Shown here piece after piece: positions 26,665 through 35,268 of a DNA stretch of 64,000 nt (its first letter is position 1; each line of letters starts with the position of its first letter). Under the pieces are notes generated by a model, which was given only the letters and a program-made list of their open reading frames with translations, did not search any database and was not told the DNA's origin. Origin of the DNA: Rhizobiales bacterium CCH10-E5 (GTDB lineage: Bacteria > Pseudomonadota > Alphaproteobacteria > Rhizobiales > Beijerinckiaceae); the NCBI GenBank assembly GCA_001556125.1, contig LSIG01000212.1, positions 58,707 through 122,706 on the forward strand, in the 5' to 3' direction. The position numbers and the translations under genes are program-made.

Positions 26665-27708
26665 ATGCGCCGCCAGTTCCTGAAGACCGCTTTCGCCGCC
26701 GCCCTCGGCGCCTCGCTCGGCTTCGCCTCGCCCGTTTTCGCGCAGGCCCCCACCAAGATCCGCTTCACGCTCGACTGGAAGTACCAGGGCGTCCATTCCT
26801 GGTACTTCTACGCCAAGGAGAAGGGCTATTTCGCCGCCGAAGGGCTCGACGTCACGATTGACCAGGGCGACGGCTCGGCCGCGACCGTGACCCGCATCAT
26901 GGGCGGCGCCTATGACGCCGGCTTCGGCGACATGAACGCGATCATCCAGCAGGCCGTGAACAAGCCGGGCGAGCAGCCGGTGATGGTCTACATGATCTAC
27001 AACAAGGCGCCCTTCGCGATCATCCACAAGGCGGATGGGCCGATCAAGACGCTGAAGGACCTCGAAGGCCGCAAGCTGACTTCGCCCGCTGGCTCGGCGA
27101 CACACCGGCTGTTCCCGATCTTCGCCAAGCTCAACGGCATCGACGCCAGCAAGGTCGAGGTCGTCAACATCACCCCCTCCGTCCAGGAGATGATGATGGT
27201 CCAGGGCCAGGTCGACGGCGGCTTCGTCTTCACCGTGACCTCCTACATGAACCTGATCGGGATGAAGCTGAATCCCGACAAGGACTACAAGTTCATCATG
27301 TATTCCGATCACGGCATCGCCTCCTATTCGAACGGCGTGATGGTTTCGCAGAAGCTGATCAAGGAGAACCCCAAGGCCGTCGCGGGGCTGGTCCGGGCGA
27401 TCAACAAGGCAATGCTCGAACTCGCCGCCAACCCGGCCGAGGGCGGCAAGGTGATGAACCGCGTCGAACCCACGGTGAATGCCGAGATCGAGGCCAAGCG
27501 CATCGAGTTCACCTACAAGGCCCATATGCTGACCCCCGAGACCGAGAAGCTCGGCGCCGGCGATGTCTCGGACGAGCGCATGACCAAGGCGATCGCCCAG
27601 ATCGGCGAGGCCTTCGATCTGAAGAGCACGCCGAAGGTCGAGGAGGTCTTCAACCGCTCCTTCCTGCCGCCCCTGGCCGAGCGCAAAATGCCGGCGCCTA
27701 AGAGCTGA
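26665..27708 (+). CDS. ABC transporter substrate-binding protein (NMT1/THI5, NitT/TauT-like)
   Basis: Periplasmic binding protein of 347 aa. The N-terminus [20 protein letters not shown] carries a twin-arginine motif (RRQFLK) and a cleavage site after PVFAQA. The mature part [20 protein letters not shown] is typical of the family that binds pyrimidine precursors, taurine/sulfonates or nitrate; [22 protein letters not shown] follows. No permease or ATPase gene is adjacent, so the partner components are encoded elsewhere or this is an orphan binding protein. It heads a cluster of cyclic-amide type enzymes. Confidence 0.87.
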   Translation: MRRQFLKTAFAAALGASLGFASPVFAQAPTKIRFTLDWKYQGVHSWYFYAKEKGYFAAEGLDVTIDQGDGSAATVTRIMGGAYDAGFGDMNAIIQQAVNKPGEQPVMVYMIYNKAPFAIIHKADGPIKTLKDLEGRKLTSPAGSATHRLFPIFAKLNGIDASKVEVVNITPSVQEMMMVQGQVDGGFVFTVTSYMNLIGMKLNPDKDYKFIMYSDHGIASYSNGVMVSQKLIKENPKAVAGLVRAINKAMLELAANPAEGGKVMNRVEPTVNAEIEAKRIEFTYKAHMLTPETEKLGAGDVSDERMTKAIAQIGEAFDLKSTPKVEEVFNRSFLPPLAERKMPAPKS

Positions 27709-27784
27709 GCGACGGCCGATGCCGGGCGCCGAGCGCGCCCGGCTTGTCACGCACCCCGCTAGCCAGCGAACCGGCGAGCCCGAC

Positions 27785-28777
27785 ATGATCGTGCTGAGCG
27801 AGGCCGATATCCGCGCCCTCGTCGACCCTGCGGAAGCGGTCGTGCTGGCGGCCGAAGCCTTCCGGATCACGGCGGCGGGCCATGGCGAAGCGCTGCGTGG
27901 CGACCTGAGGGCGGACGATCCCCGGCGCGGCTGCCTGCTGCTCACCGGCAGCGCCGGGCCGGCAACGCTGACGATCAAGAGCAATGTCCACGCCTATCCC
28001 GACGGGCCCGACGCTCCCCGCCGCTGGACGAGCCTGCTCACGCTGTGGGACTGGAGCCGGGCAGAGCCGCGGGCGCTGATCTCCGCCGGCCTGTTCAACG
28101 ACCATCGCACCGCGGCGGGTTTTGCCGCCGGCCTCGACCGGCTCGCCGCTCCCGATGCCGGCACAGCGACCCTCTTCGGCGCGGGGCGCAGCGCCCCGCT
28201 CACGGCGCTCTATCTCACAATCGCGCGGCCCTCGCTGACTCGTCTCTATCTGGTCGGCCGTTCGCCAGAGCGGGTTCGTGACTTGGCCGCCGCGCTGGCG
28301 CGAGAGCCCGCATTGGCCGGGATCAAACTGGTGACGACGGCCACACCGGCCGAAGCCGTCGCCGGAAGCGAGATCGTCGTCACCGTCACGACCTCGGAGG
28401 AGCCCGTCTTCCCCGGCAAGGCCGCCCGCCCCGGCGCCTGCATCGTGCTCGGCGGCGCCAACCGCCCGGGCGCCCGCGAGGCTGACGACGACCTGATCCG
28501 CCGGGCCGACATCTATCTCGACGCTCGCAAGGACGCCTTCGCCAAGGCGGGCGATCTCGTCCGGGCGCAGACCTCGGGCGCGCTCGACCCCGCCCGCATC
28601 CGCGGCGAGGTCGGCGCGCTGCCGGGGCGCGCGCTGCCGTTCAGCCCCGGCGCCGACGTCACTGTGTTCAAGTCGATGGGCCTGCCGCTGCAGGACGTGC
28701 TGCTGGCGGACGCCCTGGTGACGAAGGCGCTGGCCCGCGGCCTGGGCACGCCGGTCGATTTGCAGGGGGCGCCATGA
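27785..28777 (+). CDS. Ornithine cyclodeaminase/mu-crystallin family protein
   Basis: NAD(P)-binding protein of 330 aa. The start MIVLSEADIRALVD and the lysine-bearing LTIKSNVHAYPDG are typical of the family. The nucleotide loop reads FGAGRSAPL instead of the common GTGVQA. Members reduce imines or deaminate and cyclise amino acids. The start at 27785 is preferred; the frame is open to 27719. Its stop overlaps the next gene's start in an ATGA, coupling it to the amidohydrolase. Confidence 0.83.
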   Translation: MIVLSEADIRALVDPAEAVVLAAEAFRITAAGHGEALRGDLRADDPRRGCLLLTGSAGPATLTIKSNVHAYPDGPDAPRRWTSLLTLWDWSRAEPRALISAGLFNDHRTAAGFAAGLDRLAAPDAGTATLFGAGRSAPLTALYLTIARPSLTRLYLVGRSPERVRDLAAALAREPALAGIKLVTTATPAEAVAGSEIVVTVTTSEEPVFPGKAARPGACIVLGGANRPGAREADDDLIRRADIYLDARKDAFAKAGDLVRAQTSGALDPARIRGEVGALPGRALPFSPGADVTVFKSMGLPLQDVLLADALVTKALARGLGTPVDLQGAP

Positions 28778-30222
28778 CCGATGCGACGCTCCTGATCCGC
28801 GGCGCGCGCATCCTGGCCGGCGCTGCCGCGCAGGACACGCCCTCGGGCGACATCCTGATCCGCGGCAACACCATCGTCGCCGTCGGCGAGGTGTCGCCGC
28901 AGCCGCCTGGCAGCGTCACGCGCGAGATCGACGGTCGCGGCCTGCTCGCGGCGCCAGGCCTGATCAACGCCCACATGCATTCGCAGTCGGGCACCATGTC
29001 GGGCTTCGCCGACGGGCTCAGCCACCCCGCCTTCATGTGGCTGACGCAGGCCCATACCTCTCGCCGTACCCCCGACGAGATCCGCCTCGCGGTGCTGCTC
29101 TGCGCCGCCCAGATGCTGACGACCGGCACGACCGCGCTGATCGACCATTTCCCCGGACAGCGCTTCAGCACGGCGGACATGGACGCCGTGCTCGCAGCCT
29201 GGGAGGAGACCGGCCTGCGCACGACACTGGCCATGCGCTTCTTCGACGGGGTCTTCTCCGACATCATCCCCGCCGGCATCGAGGTGCCGGCCTCGGTCGC
29301 AGCGCTGGTCAGCGGCTCCGGGCTGCTGGCGCCGCATCCGCTCGCCGAGCTGCGCGAGCAGATGCCCGATATCATCTCCCGCTGGCACGGCCGTTCGGGG
29401 CGCATCGGGCTCTGCCCGGCCCCCTCCAATCCGGACCGCTGCAGCGACGAGGCGCTGCTCTTCTGCGCCGAGCTGGCGCAGCGCCACGACCTTCCCATCC
29501 ACACCCATCTGCTGGAGACGAAGGCGCAGGCGCGGATCGCGCGCGAACGCTATGGCGAGAGCACGCTCACCCATCTCGAACGCCTCGGCATCCTCTGCGA
29601 CCGCTGGTCCTGCGCCCATGCGATCTGGCTCGACGAGGCCGACATCGCCCTGATGGCGCAGCGCCAGGCCATCGCCGTGCACAATCCCGAAAGCAATGCC
29701 CGCATCGGCACGGGGCGGATGCGGACGCCGGAAATGCTGGCGGCGGGCGTGCCCATCGCGCTCGGCACCGACGGCTCGGGCGCCAACGACAACCTCGTCA
29801 TGCAGGAGGCGATGCGCGCCGCCGCGCTGCTGCACCGCTCCGACCTGCCCGACCGCCGCCAATGGGTCACCTCCCGCGACGCCCTGCGCATGGCGACGGT
29901 GGAAGGAGCCCGCGCGCTGCGCCTATCTGGCCGGCTCGGCGAGATCGCGCCCGGGCAACTCGCCGACATCGTGCTCTACCGGCTCGACGCGCCCTGGTGG
30001 CGCCCGCTCAACGACGCCGCCTCGCAGCTCGTCTTCGCCGAAACCGGGGCGGCGGCGACGACGGCGATCGTCGATGGGCGCATCGTCCTCGACCAGGGCC
30101 GGATCACGACCTTCGACGCTCCGGCCGTCCTCGGCGAGATCGAGGCGATGGAGGCGAGCCTGCGGGCCCGCAACGCCGATCTCTTCGCGGCGGCCGACGC
30201 GATCGCCAGAGCCGTCCCATGA
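28774..30222 (+). CDS. Amidohydrolase family protein (TRZ/ATZ or cytosine deaminase-like)
   Basis: Metal-dependent hydrolase/deaminase of 482 aa. Zinc ligands are the HxH pair in NAHMHSQSG (residues about 67-75), a His with Glu in HTHLLETKAQ, a later His and the Asp of GTDGSGANDN. The C-terminal segment rejoins the small beta domain (GQLADIVLYRLD). Members remove amino or chloro groups from heterocyclic rings such as guanine, cytosine or triazines. It sits between an ornithine cyclodeaminase homologue and a dihydroorotase-type enzyme, supporting a role in degrading a nitrogen heterocycle. Confidence 0.87.
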   Translation: MTDATLLIRGARILAGAAAQDTPSGDILIRGNTIVAVGEVSPQPPGSVTREIDGRGLLAAPGLINAHMHSQSGTMSGFADGLSHPAFMWLTQAHTSRRTPDEIRLAVLLCAAQMLTTGTTALIDHFPGQRFSTADMDAVLAAWEETGLRTTLAMRFFDGVFSDIIPAGIEVPASVAALVSGSGLLAPHPLAELREQMPDIISRWHGRSGRIGLCPAPSNPDRCSDEALLFCAELAQRHDLPIHTHLLETKAQARIARERYGESTLTHLERLGILCDRWSCAHAIWLDEADIALMAQRQAIAVHNPESNARIGTGRMRTPEMLAAGVPIALGTDGSGANDNLVMQEAMRAAALLHRSDLPDRRQWVTSRDALRMATVEGARALRLSGRLGEIAPGQLADIVLYRLDAPWWRPLNDAASQLVFAETGAAATTAIVDGRIVLDQGRITTFDAPAVLGEIEAMEASLRARNADLFAAADAIARAVP

Positions 30223-30235
30223 GCAAGGCCGACCC

Positions 30236-31591
30236 ATGAGCGCGACCGCCGATCTCGTCATCCGCGATGCGCTGCTCGTCACCCCCGAGGCCAGCCGCCA
30301 TGGCGCCGTCGCGGTGGACGATGGCCGGATCGTCGCGATCGGCCGCAGCGACGCAATGCCGCCCGCGCGTCGCACGATCGAGGCCGGCGGGCGCCCGCTC
30401 ATCCCCGGCGCGCTCGACGTCCACACCCATGTCCGCGAGCCCGGCTTCTCGCATAAGGAGACCTGGGCGACGGCCACTGCGGCCGCCGCCGTCGGCGGCG
30501 TCACCACGATCTTCGACATGCCCAACACAAACCCGCCGACGGCCAATGCCGCCGCGGTGCGCGAGAAGATCGCCATCGCCGCCCGCCAAGCCCATGTCGA
30601 TTTCGGCGTCTATGGCTATGTCGGCGAAGCCAATCTCGCCGATCTGCAGCCGATGGCGGAGGCCGGCGCCAGCGCCTTCAAGCTCTTCCTCGGCAGCGAC
30701 AACCCGCTCGTCCCCTGCCCCAATGATGGCGCCGTGCTCGATGCGCTGGCCCTGATCCGCCAGACCGGCCTGCGCTGCACCGTCCATGCCGAGAACACGC
30801 CGATCCTGAACTGGCGCGGCGCGCAGATAAAGGCCGCCGGTCGCGACGACCTCGCCGCCCATCTCGCCCAGCATGCCGACATCGCCACCGTCGAGGCCGT
30901 GCAGCGCATCGCCCTGTTTGCGGAATGGACGGGCTGCAAGGTCCATATCGCCCACGAGAACTGCCGCCACGCCTTGCCGGTGATCGCCGCGGCCAAGCGG
31001 CGTGGCGTCGCCATCACCGCCGAGACCTGCCCGCATTACCTGCTGCTGAGCATGGACGACGCCGAGCAGGCCGGCGGCAATGCGCTCCGCGTCAAGCCGC
31101 CCGTGCGCGAGGCCGGCCATGCCGAGGCACTCTGGGCCGCCCTGCTCGACGGCACGATCGACATGATTTCGACCGACCATGCCCCGCATCCTTCCGAAGA
31201 AAAGCACCGCGCCTCGATCTGGGAGACCTCACCGGGCTTCCCCGGCGTCGAGACCTCAATGCGCCTGATGCTGACGGAGGTCGCGGCCGGCCGGCTGACG
31301 CTGCAGCATTATGTCCGCCTCGCCTGCGAGGCCCCGGCGCGCGCTTTCAGGCTCTGGCCCCGCAAGGGCGCGCTGCTGGTGGGCGCCGATGCCGATCTCG
31401 TCCTGCTCGATCTCGACCATCGCGCGCCGGTCCGCGGCGCCACATTCCAGTCGATGGGCAAGGTCACGCCCTTCGAGGGCCGCGAAACCCAAGGCCGCGC
31501 CGCGATGACCTTCCTGCGCGGGACCTGCGTGGCGCAGGACGGGGAGGTCATCGCCCTGCCCGGCACGGGACGCTGCCTCCAGGCGCCCTGA
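30236..31591 (+). CDS. Dihydroorotase/allantoinase-type amidohydrolase
   Basis: Cyclic amidohydrolase of 451 aa. The binuclear metal site is complete: DVHTHVREPGFSHKE, the carboxylated Lys in AFKLFLGS, His in HAENTP and HIAHEN, and Asp in STDHAPHPSEEKH. MPNTNPPT is the usual substrate loop. Length and the HPSEEK motif fit the type I dihydroorotase/allantoinase group, distinct from PyrC of the short type. The start at 30236 is 13 bp after the preceding stop. In this catabolic setting allantoinase or a hydantoinase-like role is more likely than pyrimidine synthesis. Confidence 0.85.
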   Translation: MSATADLVIRDALLVTPEASRHGAVAVDDGRIVAIGRSDAMPPARRTIEAGGRPLIPGALDVHTHVREPGFSHKETWATATAAAAVGGVTTIFDMPNTNPPTANAAAVREKIAIAARQAHVDFGVYGYVGEANLADLQPMAEAGASAFKLFLGSDNPLVPCPNDGAVLDALALIRQTGLRCTVHAENTPILNWRGAQIKAAGRDDLAAHLAQHADIATVEAVQRIALFAEWTGCKVHIAHENCRHALPVIAAAKRRGVAITAETCPHYLLLSMDDAEQAGGNALRVKPPVREAGHAEALWAALLDGTIDMISTDHAPHPSEEKHRASIWETSPGFPGVETSMRLMLTEVAAGRLTLQHYVRLACEAPARAFRLWPRKGALLVGADADLVLLDLDHRAPVRGATFQSMGKVTPFEGRETQGRAAMTFLRGTCVAQDGEVIALPGTGRCLQAP

Positions 31592-31872
31592 ATCGGGCCC
31601 GCCTTTGGAATGCGGTGAACCGATGCGCCAGCAGACCAAAAGTGATCGAAGACAGCGTCTCGCCGGCAGCTTCTGCGGCCGAGTTGACCTTGACTCAAGA
31701 CAGTAAACCCACAGGCGAAGATTGCCCTTGCCCTGAACTTCCTCTCGGTTAGATGATGCGAGCCCAAGCTTTTGCCGTTCTCGGGCCTCGGATGGGCTGC
31801 TGCATTGCGTAAACGATCGGGTTGCGGCGCATCCTGCTTTGGCAGGCCCTGGGCGCGAGGCTGCGAGCCTCG

Positions 31873-33594
31873 ATGAAGCCCGATGTCCTGACGACCGCTC
31901 TGGCCGAGTGCCGCCGCGCCTTCTGGTCCGTAGCGCTGGTGAGCTGCGCGACAAACCTGCTGATGTTCGCCGGCCCGATCTACATGCTGCAGGTCTATGA
32001 CCGCGTGATCCCGGGACGCAGCGTGCCGACGCTGGTCGGGCTGACGCTGATGCTGCTCGCCGCCTTCGCCTTCCAGGGTTTCCTCGATGCGGTCCGCAAC
32101 CGGATCGTGATCCGCATCGGGCGGCTGCTGGACGAGCGGCTGGCCGGCCCCATCCATAGCGCCGTCGTCCTGCTGGCACGGCAGAACCGGCCGCCCGGCG
32201 AGAGCGGGCAGCCCCTGCGCGATCTCGACATGATCAGGGCCTTCCTCTCAGGTCCCGGCCCCGCCGCGATCTTCGACATGCCCTGGATCCTCGTCTTCGT
32301 CGGCGTTTGTTTCCTGATCCATCCCTGGATCGGAGCGGCGGCGATCCTGAGCGCCCTACTGCTGATCGGCCTGACGGTGCTGACGGAACTCAGCGGACGT
32401 GACGGCCAGCGTGAGACGTTGCGCGAGACCGCGCTGCGCCACTCGCTGATCGAGGCGGCCCGCGCCAACGCGGCGACGATCAAGGCGCTCGGCATGACGA
32501 CGGCGCTGCGCGAGCGCTGGCTGCGGGTCAACCGGCGTTACCTCGACGCCATGCAGCGCACCAGCGACGTGATCGGCGGCTTCGCCAGCGCCTCGCGGAC
32601 GCTGCGCATGTTGATCCAGTCGCTGGTATTGGGTCTCGGCGCCTATCTCGTCGTCATCGGCGATATGACGGCCGGAGCGGTGATCGCCTGCTCGATCATG
32701 ATCGGCCGCGCGCTCGCGCCGGTCGAAGCCGCGATCGGCAGCTGGAACGGCTTCACCAATGCGCGCCAGGCCGTCGGACGCTTGAAGCGCCTCTTCGGCG
32801 CCACGCAGGTACCGGGCGAAACGACGGAGCTCCCCGCGCCCACGCGCTCGCTCACCGTCGAAAACCTGGTCGTGGCGGCTCCCGGCGCCATGGGCGCGCT
32901 GCTGCAGCAGGTCGCCTTCGGGCTGAAGGCCGGCGACGCACTCGGGATCATCGGCCCCAGCGCGGCGGGCAAGAGTTCTCTCGCCCGGGTGCTCGTCGGC
33001 GCCTGGCCGGCGGCGCGCGGCGCGGTCCGGCTCGACGGCGCGCTGATCGACCACTGGGACCCTGTCGCGCTCGCCCGCCATATTGGGTATCTGCCGCAGG
33101 AGGTCAGCCTGTTCGACGGCACGGTCGCCGAAAACATCGCACGCATGGCGGTCGAGCCCGATGCCGCCGCCGTCGTCGCTGCGGCAAAGGCGGCCGGCGC
33201 GCATGACATGGTCCTGCGCCTGCCCGGCGGCTACGACACGGTGATCGGCGAGGGCGGCGTCGCCCTGTCGGGCGGACAGCGGCAGCGCATCGCCCTCGCA
33301 AGGGCGCTCTACGGCGATCCCTTCTTCGTCGTGCTGGATGAGCCCAACGCCAATCTCGACCGGGAAGGCGAGGCCGCGCTCACTGAAGCCATTCGCGGCG
33401 TCAAGGCGCGCGGCGGGATCGTGGTGGCGATCGCGCATCGGCCCGCCGCCGTGGCCGTTTGCGACCATGTGCTTTATCTCGGCCAAGGCACGCAGCTTGC
33501 CTTCGGCCCCCGCGACGAGGTCCTGCGGAAGATCCTGGCGCCCGCCGCCGCGGGCGAGGCGCGCGGTGTCGAACGGCGCAGCGAGGTCGCCTGA
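31873..33594 (+). CDS. Type I secretion system permease/ATPase (PrtD-like)
   Basis: Inner-membrane ABC exporter of 573 aa. Residues about 1-320 hold the membrane domain (FAGPIYMLQVYDRVIPGRSVPT is characteristic of the PrtD group). The ATPase domain has Walker A GPSAAGKSS, signature LSGGQRQR and Walker B VLDEPNANLD. There is no C39 peptidase domain, as expected for RTX exporters of this class. The start at 31873 (MKPDVLTT) is preferred to a TTG at 31822. Next to it lie the membrane fusion protein gene and the giant RTX gene, its predicted cargo. Confidence 0.9.
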   Translation: MKPDVLTTALAECRRAFWSVALVSCATNLLMFAGPIYMLQVYDRVIPGRSVPTLVGLTLMLLAAFAFQGFLDAVRNRIVIRIGRLLDERLAGPIHSAVVLLARQNRPPGESGQPLRDLDMIRAFLSGPGPAAIFDMPWILVFVGVCFLIHPWIGAAAILSALLLIGLTVLTELSGRDGQRETLRETALRHSLIEAARANAATIKALGMTTALRERWLRVNRRYLDAMQRTSDVIGGFASASRTLRMLIQSLVLGLGAYLVVIGDMTAGAVIACSIMIGRALAPVEAAIGSWNGFTNARQAVGRLKRLFGATQVPGETTELPAPTRSLTVENLVVAAPGAMGALLQQVAFGLKAGDALGIIGPSAAGKSSLARVLVGAWPAARGAVRLDGALIDHWDPVALARHIGYLPQEVSLFDGTVAENIARMAVEPDAAAVVAAAKAAGAHDMVLRLPGGYDTVIGEGGVALSGGQRQRIALARALYGDPFFVVLDEPNANLDREGEAALTEAIRGVKARGGIVVAIAHRPAAVAVCDHVLYLGQGTQLAFGPRDEVLRKILAPAAAGEARGVERRSEVA

Positions 33595-33595
33595 C

Positions 33596-34912
33596 ATGAG
33601 CCTCCCCGCCCCGAAGCTTGCCGAGGTCCAGGGCAGCCTCGCACGCCTCAACCGCGTAGCAGTCGTCAGCGTCGCCCTCTTCGTCTTCGGCATCGGCGGC
33701 TGGGCCTGGGCGGTCAACCTCTCCGGCGCCGTCCTCGCAGCGGGCCAGGTGGTCGTCGAGGGCAATCTGCGGCGGGTGCAGCATCCCAGCGGCGGCGTCG
33801 TCGGCCAGATCCATGTCTCCGAGGGCCAGGCCGTCGCGGCGGGAGACGTGCTGCTGCGCCTCGACGACACGCTGACCCGGGCCAATCTCGGCATCGTCCG
33901 CTCCCAGATCGACGAATTGGCCGCCCGCGAGGCGCGGCTTCTGGCCGAGCGCGATGGCCAGACCGCCATCGCCTTCCCGGGCGACCTCCTGGCGCGGCAG
34001 GCCGATCCGGCTGTCGAGCGGGCGATGGCCGGCGAGGCCAGGCTGATCGAGGCCCGCACCCGCTCCCGCGAGGGACAGAAAGCCCAGCTGCGCGAGCGCG
34101 CGGCCCAGTTCGCGGAGGAATCCCAGGGTCTTTCGGTCCAGATCGCCACAAAGGAAAAGGAAGAGCAGCTGATCGCGGAGGAATTGCGCGGCGTTGCGCA
34201 GCTCTTCCGACAGAACCTCACTTCGATGCAGCGCTACACCGCGTTGCAGCGCGATCAGACCCGCGTCTCCGGCGAACGCGGCCAGCTCGTGGCCGAACGC
34301 GCGCGCGTCCGCGGCAAGGTCGCCGAGGTCGAGCTGCAGATCCTCCAGCTGGACCAGGACATGCGGACGCAGGTTCTGGGCGATCTGCGCGAGACCCAGG
34401 GCAAGCTTGCAGAATTGCGCGAGCGGCGCGTCGCAGCCGAAGACCAGCTCGCGCGCGTCGAGATCCGCGCGCCGATCGCAGGCCTCGTCCATCAGCTCAC
34501 CGTCTTCACCGTCGGCGGTGTCGTCGCCGCCGGCGAGACGCTGATGTCGATCGTCCCGCATGACGAAGCGCTCGTCGCGGACGTCCGTGTCTTGCCGACC
34601 GATATCGACCAGCTCGTTCCCGGGCAGGAGGCAGTGGTGCGTGTTCTCGCCGGCAACCAGCGCACGACACCGGATCTGCGCGGTCGCCTGACGCGCATCG
34701 GCGCCGACCTCACCCGCGAGCCTCAGACCGGGCTGAGCTATTTCACCGCCCGCATTGCCCTGCCCGAGAGCGAGATCCGGCAATTGCGCGATTTCAAGCT
34801 TGTTCCCGGCATGCCGATCCAGGCGTTCCTGCGCACCCAGGACCGTTCGGCGCTGGACTATCTCCTGCGCCCGCTGCTCGAACAGGCCGGCCGCGCCTTC
34901 CGCGAGCGCTGA
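33596..34912 (+). CDS. Type I secretion periplasmic adaptor (HlyD/PrtE family)
   Basis: Membrane fusion protein of 438 aa linking the ABC exporter to an outer-membrane TolC-like channel. A single hydrophobic anchor lies at residues about 22-42. Two biotinyl/lipoyl-like halves (VEGNLRRVQHPSGGVVGQI and IRAPIAGLVHQLTVFTVGG) flank a long coiled coil at residues about 95-280. It starts 1 bp after the exporter stop. No outer-membrane factor gene is in the window, so TolC must come from elsewhere. Confidence 0.9.
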   Translation: MSLPAPKLAEVQGSLARLNRVAVVSVALFVFGIGGWAWAVNLSGAVLAAGQVVVEGNLRRVQHPSGGVVGQIHVSEGQAVAAGDVLLRLDDTLTRANLGIVRSQIDELAAREARLLAERDGQTAIAFPGDLLARQADPAVERAMAGEARLIEARTRSREGQKAQLRERAAQFAEESQGLSVQIATKEKEEQLIAEELRGVAQLFRQNLTSMQRYTALQRDQTRVSGERGQLVAERARVRGKVAEVELQILQLDQDMRTQVLGDLRETQGKLAELRERRVAAEDQLARVEIRAPIAGLVHQLTVFTVGGVVAAGETLMSIVPHDEALVADVRVLPTDIDQLVPGQEAVVRVLAGNQRTTPDLRGRLTRIGADLTREPQTGLSYFTARIALPESEIRQLRDFKLVPGMPIQAFLRTQDRSALDYLLRPLLEQAGRAFRER

Positions 34913-35268
34913 TGCCGCCGCGCAGTCGCGAAGGGCTCATTCGGCTGGACCGGAGCAAGTAACTCCAGGTTGCAGGCTTCATCCCACCGCCCGGCGGCGA
35001 TCCGATACAGGTCGATCCTGCGCGGGCCGCAGAAACATGGCGAAAAAGAGGCGCAACTCAACAATCCCGCACCATGCGGAATCAATTCAAAACGAAGCAA
35101 GTTTTTGATCGAAGACGGTAGCAGCTTATGCTGATCTGGAAAATATTATGATGTATTGACCGGCGCTGTTGGCGCTTATTTTTTTGCAGTGCAGCTTTAC
35201 GGCAGCAACAACTCTGCGTAATGATCGCCGATGCGGTAACGATTTTTTAAGCTATTTTCGGAGCTGCC
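34913..35268 (+). other. Intergenic leader of the giant RTX gene
   Basis: This 356-bp gap contains no supported gene. Its second half is markedly AT-rich compared with the surroundings. A possible sigma70-like pair is TTGATC (35105-35110) and TATGCT (35127-35132) with 16-bp spacing, only a weak match. GGAG at 35260-35263 is the ribosome binding site of the giant gene. Confidence 0.5.

Noticed and set aside
29696..30235. Upstream extension of the allantoinase-type gene
   Set aside because: It lies inside the preceding amidohydrolase gene in another frame and has low-complexity Arg/Ser-rich sequence.
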